Positions 7,305-15,738 of a stretch of DNA of 35,480 nt are shown here, piece by piece (within the stretch, counting starts at the first letter, position 1; every line of letters begins with the position of its first letter). The stretch comes from Quadrisphaera sp. (lineage in GTDB: Bacteria; Actinomycetota; Actinomycetes; Actinomycetales; Quadrisphaeraceae). Both the position numbers and the translations under genes were made by a program. The DNA is taken from positions 1 to 35,480 of the forward strand of contig JARICT010000124.1 in NCBI GenBank assembly GCA_029257185.1, in the 5' to 3' direction. A model generated the notes under the pieces. The model did no database searches. It saw only the letters and a program-made list of their open reading frames with translations, and was not told the origin of the DNA.

Positions 7305-9011
7305 GTGACCCCCACACCGTCTGCGCACGTGCTCTACCGCGGGGGGAGCGTCCACACGCCCGCGGACCCCTTCGCCACCGCCCTGCTCGTCGAGGACGGC
7401 GTGGTGGCGTGGGTCGGTTCCGACGACGCCGCGGAGTCGATGTCCCGCCTCTCGTCCGGGCGCGGCGGTGGCGGCGACGTCGCTGTCGTCGACCTCGAGG
7501 GCGCCCTCGTCACCCCCGCCTTCGTCGACGCGCACGTGCACGTCACCGAGACCGGCCTCGCCCTCGACGGGGTGGACCTGCGAGGGGCGGGGAGCAGCGG
7601 AGAGCTGCTGGACGCCGTGGCCGCGGCGTTCCGGGCGGGCCACGAGGACGGCGAGCAGCGGGGACGGGGCCCGCTGACGATCCTGGGTCACGGGTGGGAT
7701 GACACCGCCTGGCACGGCCCGCTGCCCACGCGCGAGGAGCTGGAGCGGGCCGCGCCAGGCGCCGAGGTCTACCTCTCGCGGGTGGACGTGCACTCAGCCC
7801 TGGTGTCACCGGCCCTGGCGGCGCGCGCCGGCATCGACGGTGGAGCGTGCGGCAGCGCCCGCGTCACGTGGCAGGACCACCACGCCGCCCGTGACACGAC
7901 CCGGCGGCTGACCCCGGCCCGGCGCGAGCGGGCGCAAGCCAGCGCCCTGCGCGCGGCGGCAGCCGCAGGCATCGGGTGCGTGCACGAGAACGCTGCGCCT
8001 CACGTCGGCTCGGGGGAGGACCTGCGGGCGCTGCTGGACCTGGTGGCCGCGGGCCGCCGCGGCGAGGAGGGCCAGCACGACGCCCTGCCGACCGTCCTGG
8101 CGCTGTGGGGGCAGGCCGTCGTGGACGTCGAGGACGCCCGTGCGGCGGTGGACGCCCTGGCCCTGTCCGTCGAGCACCTGGGCTCCTTCATCGGTCTGGC
8201 GGGCGACCTGGTCGCCGACGGGTCCCTGGGCTCGCGCACGGCCGCCCTGAGCAGCCCCTACGCCGACGGGTCGCCGGCCCCGGCGCCGTCGTTGGACGCC
8301 GCCGCGATCACGGCCCACCTCGTGGCCTGCACGCGGGCGGGCCTGCCCGGGGGCTTCCACGTCATCGGCGACGCCGCGGTGGCCGAGGTGGTGGAGGGTC
8401 TGCGCGGCGCCGAGGCGGTCCTGGGCCGCCCTGCCCTGGCCGGTGCCCGTCACCGCCTCGAGCACGCCGAGATGCTGAGCCCGGCCGACGTCGCGGTCCT
8501 CGCGGAGCTGGGCGTCACCGTCTCCGCGCAGCCGGCGTTCGACGCCGCCTGGGGCGGGTCGGACGGCATGTACGCCGAGCGGCTGGGCCCCGAGAGGGCA
8601 GCGGCCATGAACGACCTGGCGGGGCTCGTCTCCGCGGGCGTGCCGCTGGCGCTGGGCTCGGACTCGCCCGTGACCCCCTTCGCGCCGTGGGAGGCGGTGC
8701 GCGCCGCGGCCTTCCCGCACGAGGGCGCGCACGCGACCACGGCGCGGGCCGCCTTCCTCGCCCACACCCGTGGGGGGTGGCGGGCCGCGGGCCGCGACGG
8801 GGTGGGATCGCTCGTCCCGGGCGCCCCCGCGACGTTCGCGGTGTGGGAGCCCGGCGACCTCGTCGTGCAGACGCCCGACGCGGCGGTCGCCGGGTGGAGC
8901 ACGGACGCGCGCTCGGGGACGCCGGGCCTGCCGGACCTCACGCCTGGCGTGCGCGCGCCCGCCTGCCTGCGCACCGTCGTCGACGGGCGGGTCGTCCATG
9001 ACCGCCTCTGA
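7305..9011 (+). CDS. YtcJ-like metal-dependent amidohydrolase
   Basis: The protein belongs to the amidohydrolase-3 branch of the metal-dependent hydrolase superfamily, cytosolic TIM-barrel enzymes that cleave amide-type bonds. The natural substrate of this subgroup is mostly unknown. Metal-ligand motifs are visible in order: DAHVHV near the N-terminus, HVIGDAA and RLEHAEM in the middle, and ALGSDSPV near the end, with the family signature GDLVADGSLGSRTAALSSPY between them. GTG 7305 is chosen because the family pattern (a short strand then VLYRGGSVHT) begins right after it; a CACACT box 6 nt upstream could make it leaderless. The frame is open from 7245. The product has 568 residues and its 3' end overlaps the lnt start by 14 nt, so the two are coupled. 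Confidence 0.85.
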   Translation: MTPTPSAHVLYRGGSVHTPADPFATALLVEDGVVAWVGSDDAAESMSRLSSGRGGGGDVAVVDLEGALVTPAFVDAHVHVTETGLALDGVDLRGAGSSGELLDAVAAAFRAGHEDGEQRGRGPLTILGHGWDDTAWHGPLPTREELERAAPGAEVYLSRVDVHSALVSPALAARAGIDGGACGSARVTWQDHHAARDTTRRLTPARRERAQASALRAAAAAGIGCVHENAAPHVGSGEDLRALLDLVAAGRRGEEGQHDALPTVLALWGQAVVDVEDARAAVDALALSVEHLGSFIGLAGDLVADGSLGSRTAALSSPYADGSPAPAPSLDAAAITAHLVACTRAGLPGGFHVIGDAAVAEVVEGLRGAEAVLGRPALAGARHRLEHAEMLSPADVAVLAELGVTVSAQPAFDAAWGGSDGMYAERLGPERAAAMNDLAGLVSAGVPLALGSDSPVTPFAPWEAVRAAAFPHEGAHATTARAAFLAHTRGGWRAAGRDGVGSLVPGAPATFAVWEPGDLVVQTPDAAVAGWSTDARSGTPGLPDLTPGVRAPACLRTVVDGRVVHDRL

Positions 9012-10842
9012 GGTGGTTCGGCAGGCCCGGCGCCCCGCTGTGACCGGCAGCGGCCGTGGCGGGACGACGAACCGGCGCGAGGCCGCCGGCACGCTCAGGC
9101 TGCTCCCGGCGCTGGGCGCGGCGCTCGGTGGCGGGCTGCTGACGTTCCTGGCCTATCCCGGCCACGACCTCTGGCCGATGGCGCCGGTCGGCGTGGCGGC
9201 GCTCGTCCTCGCCGCGCGCGGCCAGAGCCTGCCTCGTGCGGCGCTCGTCGGCTTCGTCTTCGGCGCGGGGCTGGTCACCCCGCTTCTCTCGTGGACCGGG
9301 GTCTACCTCGGGCCGATCGCCTCGGTGCCGCTGAGCGCCGCGGAGTCGGGGTACTACCTGCTGGCAGGCGTCGTCATCGCCGCCGTGCACCGCCTGCCGA
9401 GGGGCGGCGCGGGTGGCACCGTCCTGCGCGTGCTCGGCACGGCGGGGGCGTGGGTCGCTGCGGAGGCGCTGCAGAGCCGCTGGCCGTTCGGCGGTTTCGG
9501 GTGGACGCGCCTGGTCTTCTCCCAGGCCGACGCACCCACCGCCCACCTGGCGGCCCTCGGGGGAGCCCCCCTGGTCTCCTTCGCCGTCGCCGCGGCCGGC
9601 GCGCTGCTGGCGGAGGCCGTGGCCGCGGCGGTGCGGCCCTCGCCGGCGCCGCGCCGGGCCTCGGGCAGCGTCGCGGCGGCCGCGGCGGCGATCGGCGTGG
9701 TGGCCGTCGGGCTGGCCGTCCCCACACCGGTCGGTGCTCAGGAGGGCACCCTCGACGTGGCCGCGGTGCAGGGGGACGTGCCGCAGGCCGGACTGGAGTT
9801 CAACGCCCAGCGTCGCGCGGTCCTGGACAACCACGCCCGGGGGTCGGCCCGCCTGGCCGACGAGGTCGCCAGCGGCCAGCGCCAGTCCCCGGACCTGGTG
9901 GTGTGGCCGGAGAACGCCTCCGACATCGACCCCTTCCGGGCGGGCAACACGGACGCCGCCGCCCTGATCGACGCGGCGGCGCTGGAGGTGGACGCGCCTC
10001 TCCTGCTGGGCACGCTCGTCCACCGCGCCGACGGGCTCATCGGCAACACCTCGCTGCTGTGGGAGCCGGGCGTGGGCCCCACCGACTCCTACGTCAAGCG
10101 TCACCCGGTGCCGTTCGCGGAGTACATCCCGTACCGGTCGTTCTTCCGGCTCATCACCGACACGGTGGACCTGGTGGGCACAGACTTCGCGGCCGGCACC
10201 GAGCCCGGCGTCGTCCCCGTCGCGGGGACGACGCTCGGGGTGCTCATCTGCTTCGAGGTGGTGGAGGACGGACTCGTCGCCGACGTGGTCGACGGCGCGG
10301 GCCCGGGCGCCTCCGACGGGGCGCGCCTGCTCGTGGTGCAGACGAACAACGCCACGTTCGGCTACACGGACGAGTCGGTCCAGCAGCTCGCGATGAGCCG
10401 CGTCCGCGCCGTGGAGACCGGCCGTGCGGTGGTGCACGTCTCGACGGTCGGCGTCTCGTCGATGATCATGCCCGACGGCACGGCGACGCAGCGCACGCCG
10501 CTGTTCGAGCCCGCGCTGCTCCAGGCGGACCTGCCGCTGCGCAGCTCCGAGACCGTGGCTACCTGGCTGCGTCGCCACGGCGTCCCGCTCGAGGGGCTGC
10601 TGGCCGGGAGCGGGCTCGTCATCGGCGCTGCCGGCCTGGTCAGGGGCGCCCGTCCGGGGAACGGGCACCGAGCACAACGCGGGCCGGCCACACCGCAGGT
10701 GCGACCGGCCCGGTCGGAGCAAGGGGGTGGGGGGACCTCCTCGCTCGGCACCCGACGGATGGCGGGGGGGCCTCTCCGTCGGGGGCGCCGCGGCGCTAGG
10801 CGCTGCGACGCTGGTGCAGGGTACCGCTCCGCAGCTTGGTGA
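8998..10842 (+). CDS. lnt: Apolipoprotein N-acyltransferase
   Basis: Lnt transfers a third acyl chain to the N-terminal cysteine of lipoproteins in the cytoplasmic membrane. An N-terminal set of membrane helices (about residues 30-245) is followed by a nitrilase-type domain whose triad is intact: Glu305 in VWPENASD, Lys367 in SYVKRHPVPF and Cys418 in VLICFE, with spacing close to that of E. coli Lnt. A last membrane helix (about 535-550) is followed by a basic tail of about 65 residues with no clear homology, running 47 nt into the convergent rbpA gene. The start overlaps the amidohydrolase. In mycobacteria and Streptomyces the mannosyltransferase ppm1 accompanies lnt next to rbpA; it is absent here. 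Confidence 0.92.
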   Translation: MTASEVVRQARRPAVTGSGRGGTTNRREAAGTLRLLPALGAALGGGLLTFLAYPGHDLWPMAPVGVAALVLAARGQSLPRAALVGFVFGAGLVTPLLSWTGVYLGPIASVPLSAAESGYYLLAGVVIAAVHRLPRGGAGGTVLRVLGTAGAWVAAEALQSRWPFGGFGWTRLVFSQADAPTAHLAALGGAPLVSFAVAAAGALLAEAVAAAVRPSPAPRRASGSVAAAAAAIGVVAVGLAVPTPVGAQEGTLDVAAVQGDVPQAGLEFNAQRRAVLDNHARGSARLADEVASGQRQSPDLVVWPENASDIDPFRAGNTDAAALIDAAALEVDAPLLLGTLVHRADGLIGNTSLLWEPGVGPTDSYVKRHPVPFAEYIPYRSFFRLITDTVDLVGTDFAAGTEPGVVPVAGTTLGVLICFEVVEDGLVADVVDGAGPGASDGARLLVVQTNNATFGYTDESVQQLAMSRVRAVETGRAVVHVSTVGVSSMIMPDGTATQRTPLFEPALLQADLPLRSSETVATWLRRHGVPLEGLLAGSGLVIGAAGLVRGARPGNGHRAQRGPATPQVRPARSEQGGGGTSSLGTRRMAGGPLRRGRRGARRCDAGAGYRSAAW

Positions 10843-11146
10843 GCCGCTGCTCCAGCAGCACCTCGAGATCGGCGACGCTGCGCCGCTCGAGCAGCATGTC
10901 CCAGTGGGTGCGCGGAGGCTTCACGTACTTGGCCTCGGGCTGCTCCCCGTCGACGAGGAGGGCGGGCTCACCGCAGCGGCACTCCCACACCGGGGGTACG
11001 TCGGCCTCGGTGGAGAAGGGCAGCTGGGTGATGTGGTCCTCGGGGCAGCGGTACTCGGAGATGCGGCGGGCGGCGAACTCGACGCCCTCCTCGCTCTCCA
11101 TGCTGGAACCGCCCAGTCGCGTGCCCCTGAGGCTGCGGTCGCTCAT
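10796..11146 (-). CDS. rbpA: RNA polymerase-binding protein RbpA
   Basis: RbpA binds RNA polymerase and the primary sigma factor, stabilises open complexes and affects rifampicin response in actinobacteria. The 116-residue product shows the RbpA core with the zinc-ribbon-like pair RCPEDHITQLPF and WECRCGEPAL, followed by the basic linker and sigma-interacting helix LERRSVADLEVLLEQRL. ATG 11146 has GAGGAG about 6 nt upstream. It converges on lnt with a 47-nt overlap. A GGAAC-N18-GTT promoter about 240 nt upstream fits the SigR/SigH class; rbpA is a known SigR target in Streptomyces. Confidence 0.96.
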   Translation of the reverse strand: MSDRSLRGTRLGGSSMESEEGVEFAARRISEYRCPEDHITQLPFSTEADVPPVWECRCGEPALLVDGEQPEAKYVKPPRTHWDMLLERRSVADLEVLLEQRLTKLRSGTLHQRRSA

Positions 11147-11386
11147 CGGTCTCTCCTCGTCGTCGGTCTCTCGTGCGTCTGCGCGTCGGGCTCGTGCCGT
11201 CTGCGCTGTGCGGCCGCGACGCTGCCGGGACCACCGGTGCTGGGCTCGCGGACGGGCCGCTCCGTGGTGGTTCGTCGTCGTGGCCGCGAGGGCTCGGTCT
11301 GCCGGGTCAGCGGCGGATCGCCGGGATGCGTGATCCCTGCTCGGGCGACGGTGGAGGCACCTCCAGGCTTCCCCACCTGGTGGACT

Positions 11387-11412
11387 AACGATCGGGGCGC
11401 TCGGGGTGTTCC
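11387..11412 (-). promoter_or_regulatory. SigR/SigH-type ECF promoter for rbpA
   Basis: On the minus strand GGAAC (11412-11408) and GTT (11389-11387) are separated by exactly 18 nt, the pattern bound by Streptomyces SigR and mycobacterial SigH/SigE, which respond to thiol-oxidative or envelope stress. Its direction and position suit rbpA. The -35 element sits in the loop of the hairpin at 11395-11422. Confidence 0.55.
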
Positions 11413-11422
11413 GCGAGCGCCC
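11395..11422 (-). terminator. Hairpin after the MFS gene
   Basis: GGGCGCTCG (11395-11403) pairs perfectly with CGAGCGCCC (11414-11422) around a 10-nt loop. It lies about 60 nt beyond the stop of the GDPD-MFS operon. No T-run follows. It overlaps the rbpA promoter, so it could instead be an operator. Confidence 0.4.
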
Positions 11423-11479
11423 GCTGCGTCGAGGCCGTGGAGGTGTGACCTTGGCGACACGCTGCGCGGTGGTGCGGGC

Positions 11480-12886
11480 TCAGACGATGGTGGGCTGGTC
11501 GTTGCCGGCGGCCTCGATGCCGGCGCGGACCTTGACCGTGGCGAGCAGGACGCCTCCGAGGACGAAGAAGACCATGAGCGAGGCCAGCGCCGGGCGGTAG
11601 GAGCCGGTGACCTGGTAGACGAGACCGAAGACGAGCGTGCCGAGCCAGCTGGTCCCGCGGTCCGCGGCCTGGTAGAGCCCGAAGTAGGCGGCTTCCTGGC
11701 CGCGGGGGACGAGCTGGCTGTACAGCGAGCGGGACAGGGCCTGCGTGCCTCCGAGCACCAGGCCGATGCCGACGGCGAGGACGAGGAACAGCCCGAAGCG
11801 CCCGGCGGGCAGGAACAGGGCGGAGGTGACCACGGCGAGCCACAGCACCAGGGAGGTGAGGATGGTGCGCCAGGCCCCGAGGCGCGCGGCGAGCGCACCG
11901 AAGACGAGCGCCCCGGCGAGAGCGACGAACTGGACCAGCAGGATGGTGATCACCAGCTGCGAGGAGTCGAAGCCGAGCTCGTCCTGGCCGTAGAGGCTGG
12001 CGGTGACGATGACGGTCTGCACCCCGTCGTTGAACAGCACGAAGGCCCCGAGGAACAGCAGGGTCTGCGGGTAGCGGCGGGCGTGGCGCAGCGTGGTGAG
12101 CAGCGCGCCGAACGCGCCGGTCACGGCGGCGGTCACTGGCGTCGGGGTGGCGGGGCGCGGGCGGTCGAGCCCGCGCAGGCCGATCAGCGGGACCAGGGTG
12201 AAGAGCCCCCACCACACGCCGGCGCTGAGCAGCGAGATGCGGACCGCCGCGGGTTCGCTGATCCCGAGCGTCTCGGCGAGGGTGAGGGTGGCGAGGTTGA
12301 CCGCGAGCAGGATGCCGCCGCCGGCGTAGCCGAGGGCCCAGCCGCGGGAGGACACGCGGTCGCGCTCGTCCGGGGTGGCGACGGCGGCGAGGAGGCCGTT
12401 GTAGACCGCGATGGAGGCGCCGAAGCAGATGCCGGCGATGATCTCCAGCAGGGCTCCGAGCTGCCAGCGGGTGTCCACGACGAGGACCATCGACGCTGCG
12501 GCGAGCGCGCCGACGCCGGCGAGGGCGCCCAGCAGGCGGCGCGGGCTGGCGGAGCGGTCGGCGAGCACCCCGGCGGCGGGCACGAGCACGGCGGTGAGGA
12601 TCGTGGTGAGGGTGACGACGTAGAGGGGCAGCGAGCCGGGGGCGACGGCGACGCCGAGGACGGACAGGTCCGCGGTGCACACGCCGTCGACCAGCCCGGG
12701 GTCGGCGTCGCCGCCAGGGCAGGCGGCGGCGCGGGCGACGGAGGCGAGGTAGGGGGAGAACAGCACGGTGACGGTGGTCGTGTAGTAGGCGCTGTTGGCC
12801 CAGTCGTAGACGTACCAGGCGCGCTGGTGGCGCCGCCGGACCGCGGGGTCGGCGGCCGGGCCGGTGGCGGCCGTGCCGGTGCTCAT
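11480..12886 (-). CDS. MFS transporter, UMF1/Atg22-like
   Basis: The 468-residue protein has about twelve hydrophobic segments and opens with the signature RRRHQRAWYVYDWANSAYYT of the UMF1 family (related to vacuolar Atg22). The family is thought to carry small solutes, but bacterial substrates are largely unknown. ATG 12886 overlaps the stop of the GDPD gene as ATGA, so translation is coupled. The frame remains open further upstream but that part is arginine-rich shadow sequence. Pairing with a glycerophosphodiester phosphodiesterase suggests uptake or export linked to lipid head-group breakdown; this is inference. Confidence 0.87.
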   Translation of the reverse strand: MSTGTAATGPAADPAVRRRHQRAWYVYDWANSAYYTTTVTVLFSPYLASVARAAACPGGDADPGLVDGVCTADLSVLGVAVAPGSLPLYVVTLTTILTAVLVPAAGVLADRSASPRRLLGALAGVGALAAASMVLVVDTRWQLGALLEIIAGICFGASIAVYNGLLAAVATPDERDRVSSRGWALGYAGGGILLAVNLATLTLAETLGISEPAAVRISLLSAGVWWGLFTLVPLIGLRGLDRPRPATPTPVTAAVTGAFGALLTTLRHARRYPQTLLFLGAFVLFNDGVQTVIVTASLYGQDELGFDSSQLVITILLVQFVALAGALVFGALAARLGAWRTILTSLVLWLAVVTSALFLPAGRFGLFLVLAVGIGLVLGGTQALSRSLYSQLVPRGQEAAYFGLYQAADRGTSWLGTLVFGLVYQVTGSYRPALASLMVFFVLGGVLLATVKVRAGIEAAGNDQPTIV

Positions 12887-13821
12887 CGCCGCGCGCCGGG
12901 CTCGGGCCACGGCTGGCCGCGTTCGCGCAGCACGTCGGCGAGCACGCCGGGCTGGTCGGTGATGACCGCGTCGACGCCGGCGTCGAGCAGGGCGGTCATC
13001 GCGGCGCGGTCGTCGACGGTCCACACGTGCACCTCCACGCCGGCGCGGTGCGCGGCGTCGAGCAGGGCGTGGTCGACCACCGGGAGGTCCGTCAGCGCTG
13101 CCTGGAGGCGCGCGCCGACCGGCCCGAGGGCTCGCACCAGGGGCGGCGGGAGCGTCAGCGTGGCGGTGGGGGGCAGCTGGAGGGCGTCGAGCCCGGTGAG
13201 GTGACGCACGGCGCGCACGCCGCCCGCCCGGGCGGCTCGCGGGAGCGGGGCGCGGGTGATGACGTAGCAGGCGGCCGCGAGCGGCGCGGAGGCAGAGGTC
13301 CTGACGGGCGCGACAGCGGGCAGGCTCCGCAGCCCGCGCACGACGGTGGAGCGGGTGCGCTCGGAGAAGCTGGTGACGCGCCAGCGGGCCACCAGCTCCG
13401 GGCGGCGGGCCGCGAGCGCCAGGACGCCGGGGACGGCGGCGGGGTCCTTGACGTCGATGTTGAGCTGGACGTCGGGGTCAGCGTCACAGGCCTGCTCGAG
13501 GGTGGTGAGCTCATAGCCGGCGCGGTGGGCCACGGCGGTCAGCTCCTCGAGGGTGTGCTCGCTGAGGACCACGGGGTGCGCGCCTGCGTCGAGGACGCGG
13601 GCGAGGTCGGCGTCGTGGGCGAGGACGACGGCGCCGTCGGCGGTGGCGCGCACGTCGGTCTCCACCCAGCGGTACCCCAGGGCTGCGGCGGCGCGGACGG
13701 CGCCCGCGGTGTTCTCGCCGGGGGCTTCGTCGGGCCGTCGCGTCGCGGCGGCGACGTGGACGCCCCGGTGGGCGTACGCGCTGGCCTGCCGAGCGGCGCT
13801 CGGGGCGGTGTCCCTGGTCAC
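12883..13821 (-). CDS. Glycerophosphodiester phosphodiesterase
   Basis: GDPD enzymes hydrolyse deacylated phospholipids to glycerol-3-phosphate and an alcohol in a metal-dependent reaction. The TIM-barrel signature is present: AHRG with the first catalytic His, GENTAGAVRAA, the acidic pair in WVETDVRAT, HDADLARV with the second catalytic His, and LNIDVKD. No signal peptide is seen, so it is probably cytosolic. GTG 13821 is preferred (312 residues) because CATGCT lies 7 nt upstream at leaderless spacing; GTG 13851 is an in-frame alternative. It is the first gene of a two-gene operon with the MFS transporter and is divergent from the amine oxidase gene. Confidence 0.88.
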   Translation of the reverse strand: MTRDTAPSAARQASAYAHRGVHVAAATRRPDEAPGENTAGAVRAAAALGYRWVETDVRATADGAVVLAHDADLARVLDAGAHPVVLSEHTLEELTAVAHRAGYELTTLEQACDADPDVQLNIDVKDPAAVPGVLALAARRPELVARWRVTSFSERTRSTVVRGLRSLPAVAPVRTSASAPLAAACYVITRAPLPRAARAGGVRAVRHLTGLDALQLPPTATLTLPPPLVRALGPVGARLQAALTDLPVVDHALLDAAHRAGVEVHVWTVDDRAAMTALLDAGVDAVITDQPGVLADVLRERGQPWPEPGARR

Positions 13822-13920
13822 GGGTGAAGCATGGCAGCCCGGGCCGGCCACCGGGGGCTCGGCGGGGCTGCGCGGTGCTTACCATGCGAAGGTGCTCGCT
13901 CTGCCTCTCGGCCCCCTCAC

Positions 13921-15738
13921 GTGACCTCCGCCTCCGCCGACCTTGACCTCGTCCCCGCCCCTCCCGGCGCGCACGGTGAGCCGTCGCCCTCGGGGGGTGT
14001 CGGTGACGGGGACCGGGTTCCCCCCTCGCCGGGGGGAGTGTCGATGCTGGTGCCGGACTTCCCTTTCTCCTACGACGACTGGCTGGCCCACGCGGCCGGT
14101 CTGGGGTCGGTGCCCGACGCCGCGCTGGGGACCGAGGTGGCCGTGGTCGGGGCCGGGATGTCCGGGGTCGTGGTGGCGTACGAGCTGATGCGCCTGGGCC
14201 TGCGCCCGATGGTCTACGAGGCCCACCAGGTGGGCGGGCGGCTGCGCTCGGTGGCCATGGGTGAGGGCGGGGGGGTCGTGGCCGACCTCGGCGGCATGCG
14301 CTTCCCGGTCTCCGCGCGGGCGTTCCGGCACTACACCTCCCTCCTGGGCGTGGAGACGGCGCCGTTCCCCAACCCGCTCTCGCCCGCCACGCGCTCGACG
14401 GTCATCGACGTCGGCGGCCAGGTGCACTACGCGACCTCCCTGGCGGACCTGCCACCGATGTACGCCGAGGTCGCCCGGGCGTGGTCCGACGCCCTGGGTG
14501 AGGTGGGCCTGCCCGCGCTGCAGCGGGCGATCGTGGAGCGCGACACCGCGACGATCAAGGCCGTCTGGGACCCGCTGGTCGCGCGCTTCGACGAGCTGAG
14601 CTTCTACGGGTTCATCGCCGCCTCGAGGGCGTTCGCGTCGCTGCCGTTCGCCCACCGCGAGCTCTTCGGGCAGGTCGGCTTCGGGACGGGCGGGTGGGAC
14701 ACGGACTTCCCGCACACCATCCTGGAGATCCTGCGGGTGGTGGCGACCGACGCGGACAGCGAGCACGAGCGCCTGGTCGGCGGAGCCCAGCAGGTGCCCG
14801 TGGGTCTGTGGCACCGCCCGCTGGAGGAGGGGGAGGGCCGGCACTGGCCGGCTGGCACCTCGCTCGCGTCGCTGCACCACGGGGCGCCGCTGCCGGGCGT
14901 GAGCGCGCTGCGGCGCGGCGACGGCCCCGACGGGCAGGTGGTCGTCACCGACCGGTGGGGCACCGAGCGCGCGGCCCGCGCCGCGGTGGTCACGTGCCAG
15001 TTCTGGCTGCTCAGCGCGAGCATCGACACGCAGGAGTCGCTCTTCGACGACGACACCTGGATGGCCATGGACCGCTCGCACTACGCGCAGTCCTCGAAGA
15101 CCTTCGTCATGGTCGACCGGCCGTTCTGGCACGACGTGGACCCCGAGACGGGGCGCCAGGTGTTCTCGACGACGCTGACGGACCGGATGACCCGCGCCAC
15201 GTACCTCCTCGAGGACGTGGACGCGGACGGGAACCCGCGCCTGGACGCACCCGCGCTGATCTGCCTGAGCTACACGTGGAACGACGACGCGCTGAAGTGG
15301 CTCTCGATGGACCCCCCGGCGCGCGTGCGACGGATGCTCTCCTCCCTCGCCCAGACCTATCCGGGGGTCGACGTCGCCGGCCACGTGATCGGTGAGCCGG
15401 TGACCGTGTCGTGGGAGTCCGACCCGAGCTTCATGGGGGCCTTCCGGGGGGCGCTGCCGGGTCACTACCGCTACCAGCGACGGTTGTTCTCCCACTTCCT
15501 GCAGGACGACGCGCCGCCGGTGCGTCGCGGGATCTTCCTGGCGGGGGACGACATCTCCTTCACCCCCGGGTGGGTCGAGGGTGCGGTGACCACGGGGTTG
15601 AACGCCGTGTGGGGCGTCGTGCGCCACCTCGGCGGCTCGAGCGCAGCGGACAACCCCGGTCCCGGGGACGTCTTCGACGACCTGGCGCCCGTGGACCTCG
15701 ACGCCGGCACGGCGGGCACAGCAGGCACCCCAGGGTGA
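13921..15738 (+). CDS. Flavin-dependent amine/amino-acid oxidase
   Basis: The product resembles flavin monoamine oxidases of the L-amino-acid oxidase / tryptophan 2-monooxygenase type, which use FAD and oxygen to oxidise an amine or amino acid. The FAD Rossmann motif VAVVGAGMSG is followed by the ribose-binding acid in VYEAHQVGGRL and the second glycine motif DLGGMRFPVSAR. The C-terminal FAD-binding motif GIFLAGDDISFTPGWVEGA is intact. GTG 13921 gives 605 residues and a TACCAT box lies 35 nt upstream; ATG 14044 has a stronger ribosome site (GGGGGGAG) and would start MLVPDFPFSYDDW. Homologues often carry a short tail before that segment. The stop overlaps the next MFS gene as GTGA. Substrate unknown. 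Confidence 0.82.
   Translation: MTSASADLDLVPAPPGAHGEPSPSGGVGDGDRVPPSPGGVSMLVPDFPFSYDDWLAHAAGLGSVPDAALGTEVAVVGAGMSGVVVAYELMRLGLRPMVYEAHQVGGRLRSVAMGEGGGVVADLGGMRFPVSARAFRHYTSLLGVETAPFPNPLSPATRSTVIDVGGQVHYATSLADLPPMYAEVARAWSDALGEVGLPALQRAIVERDTATIKAVWDPLVARFDELSFYGFIAASRAFASLPFAHRELFGQVGFGTGGWDTDFPHTILEILRVVATDADSEHERLVGGAQQVPVGLWHRPLEEGEGRHWPAGTSLASLHHGAPLPGVSALRRGDGPDGQVVVTDRWGTERAARAAVVTCQFWLLSASIDTQESLFDDDTWMAMDRSHYAQSSKTFVMVDRPFWHDVDPETGRQVFSTTLTDRMTRATYLLEDVDADGNPRLDAPALICLSYTWNDDALKWLSMDPPARVRRMLSSLAQTYPGVDVAGHVIGEPVTVSWESDPSFMGAFRGALPGHYRYQRRLFSHFLQDDAPPVRRGIFLAGDDISFTPGWVEGAVTTGLNAVWGVVRHLGGSSAADNPGPGDVFDDLAPVDLDAGTAGTAGTPG

Larger units (their letters stand above)
11147..11479. other. 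Gene-free region upstream of rbpA
   Basis: These 333 nt between the MFS gene end and rbpA hold no credible gene. They contain a 9-bp hairpin (11395-11422) and an ECF-type promoter (11387-11412) reading toward rbpA, leaving a long leader of about 235 nt. Nothing else stands out. Confidence 0.6.

Noticed and set aside
10640-10842. Frameshift or remnant of ppm1 at the end of lnt
   Set aside because: The tail after the last membrane helix shows no glycosyltransferase motif in any frame and no clear sign of a broken gene.
10727-13204. 825-residue plus-strand frame across rbpA and the MFS gene
   Set aside because: Antisense to rbpA and the MFS transporter, whose families are clear; the frame is Gly/Glu/Asp-rich without motifs.
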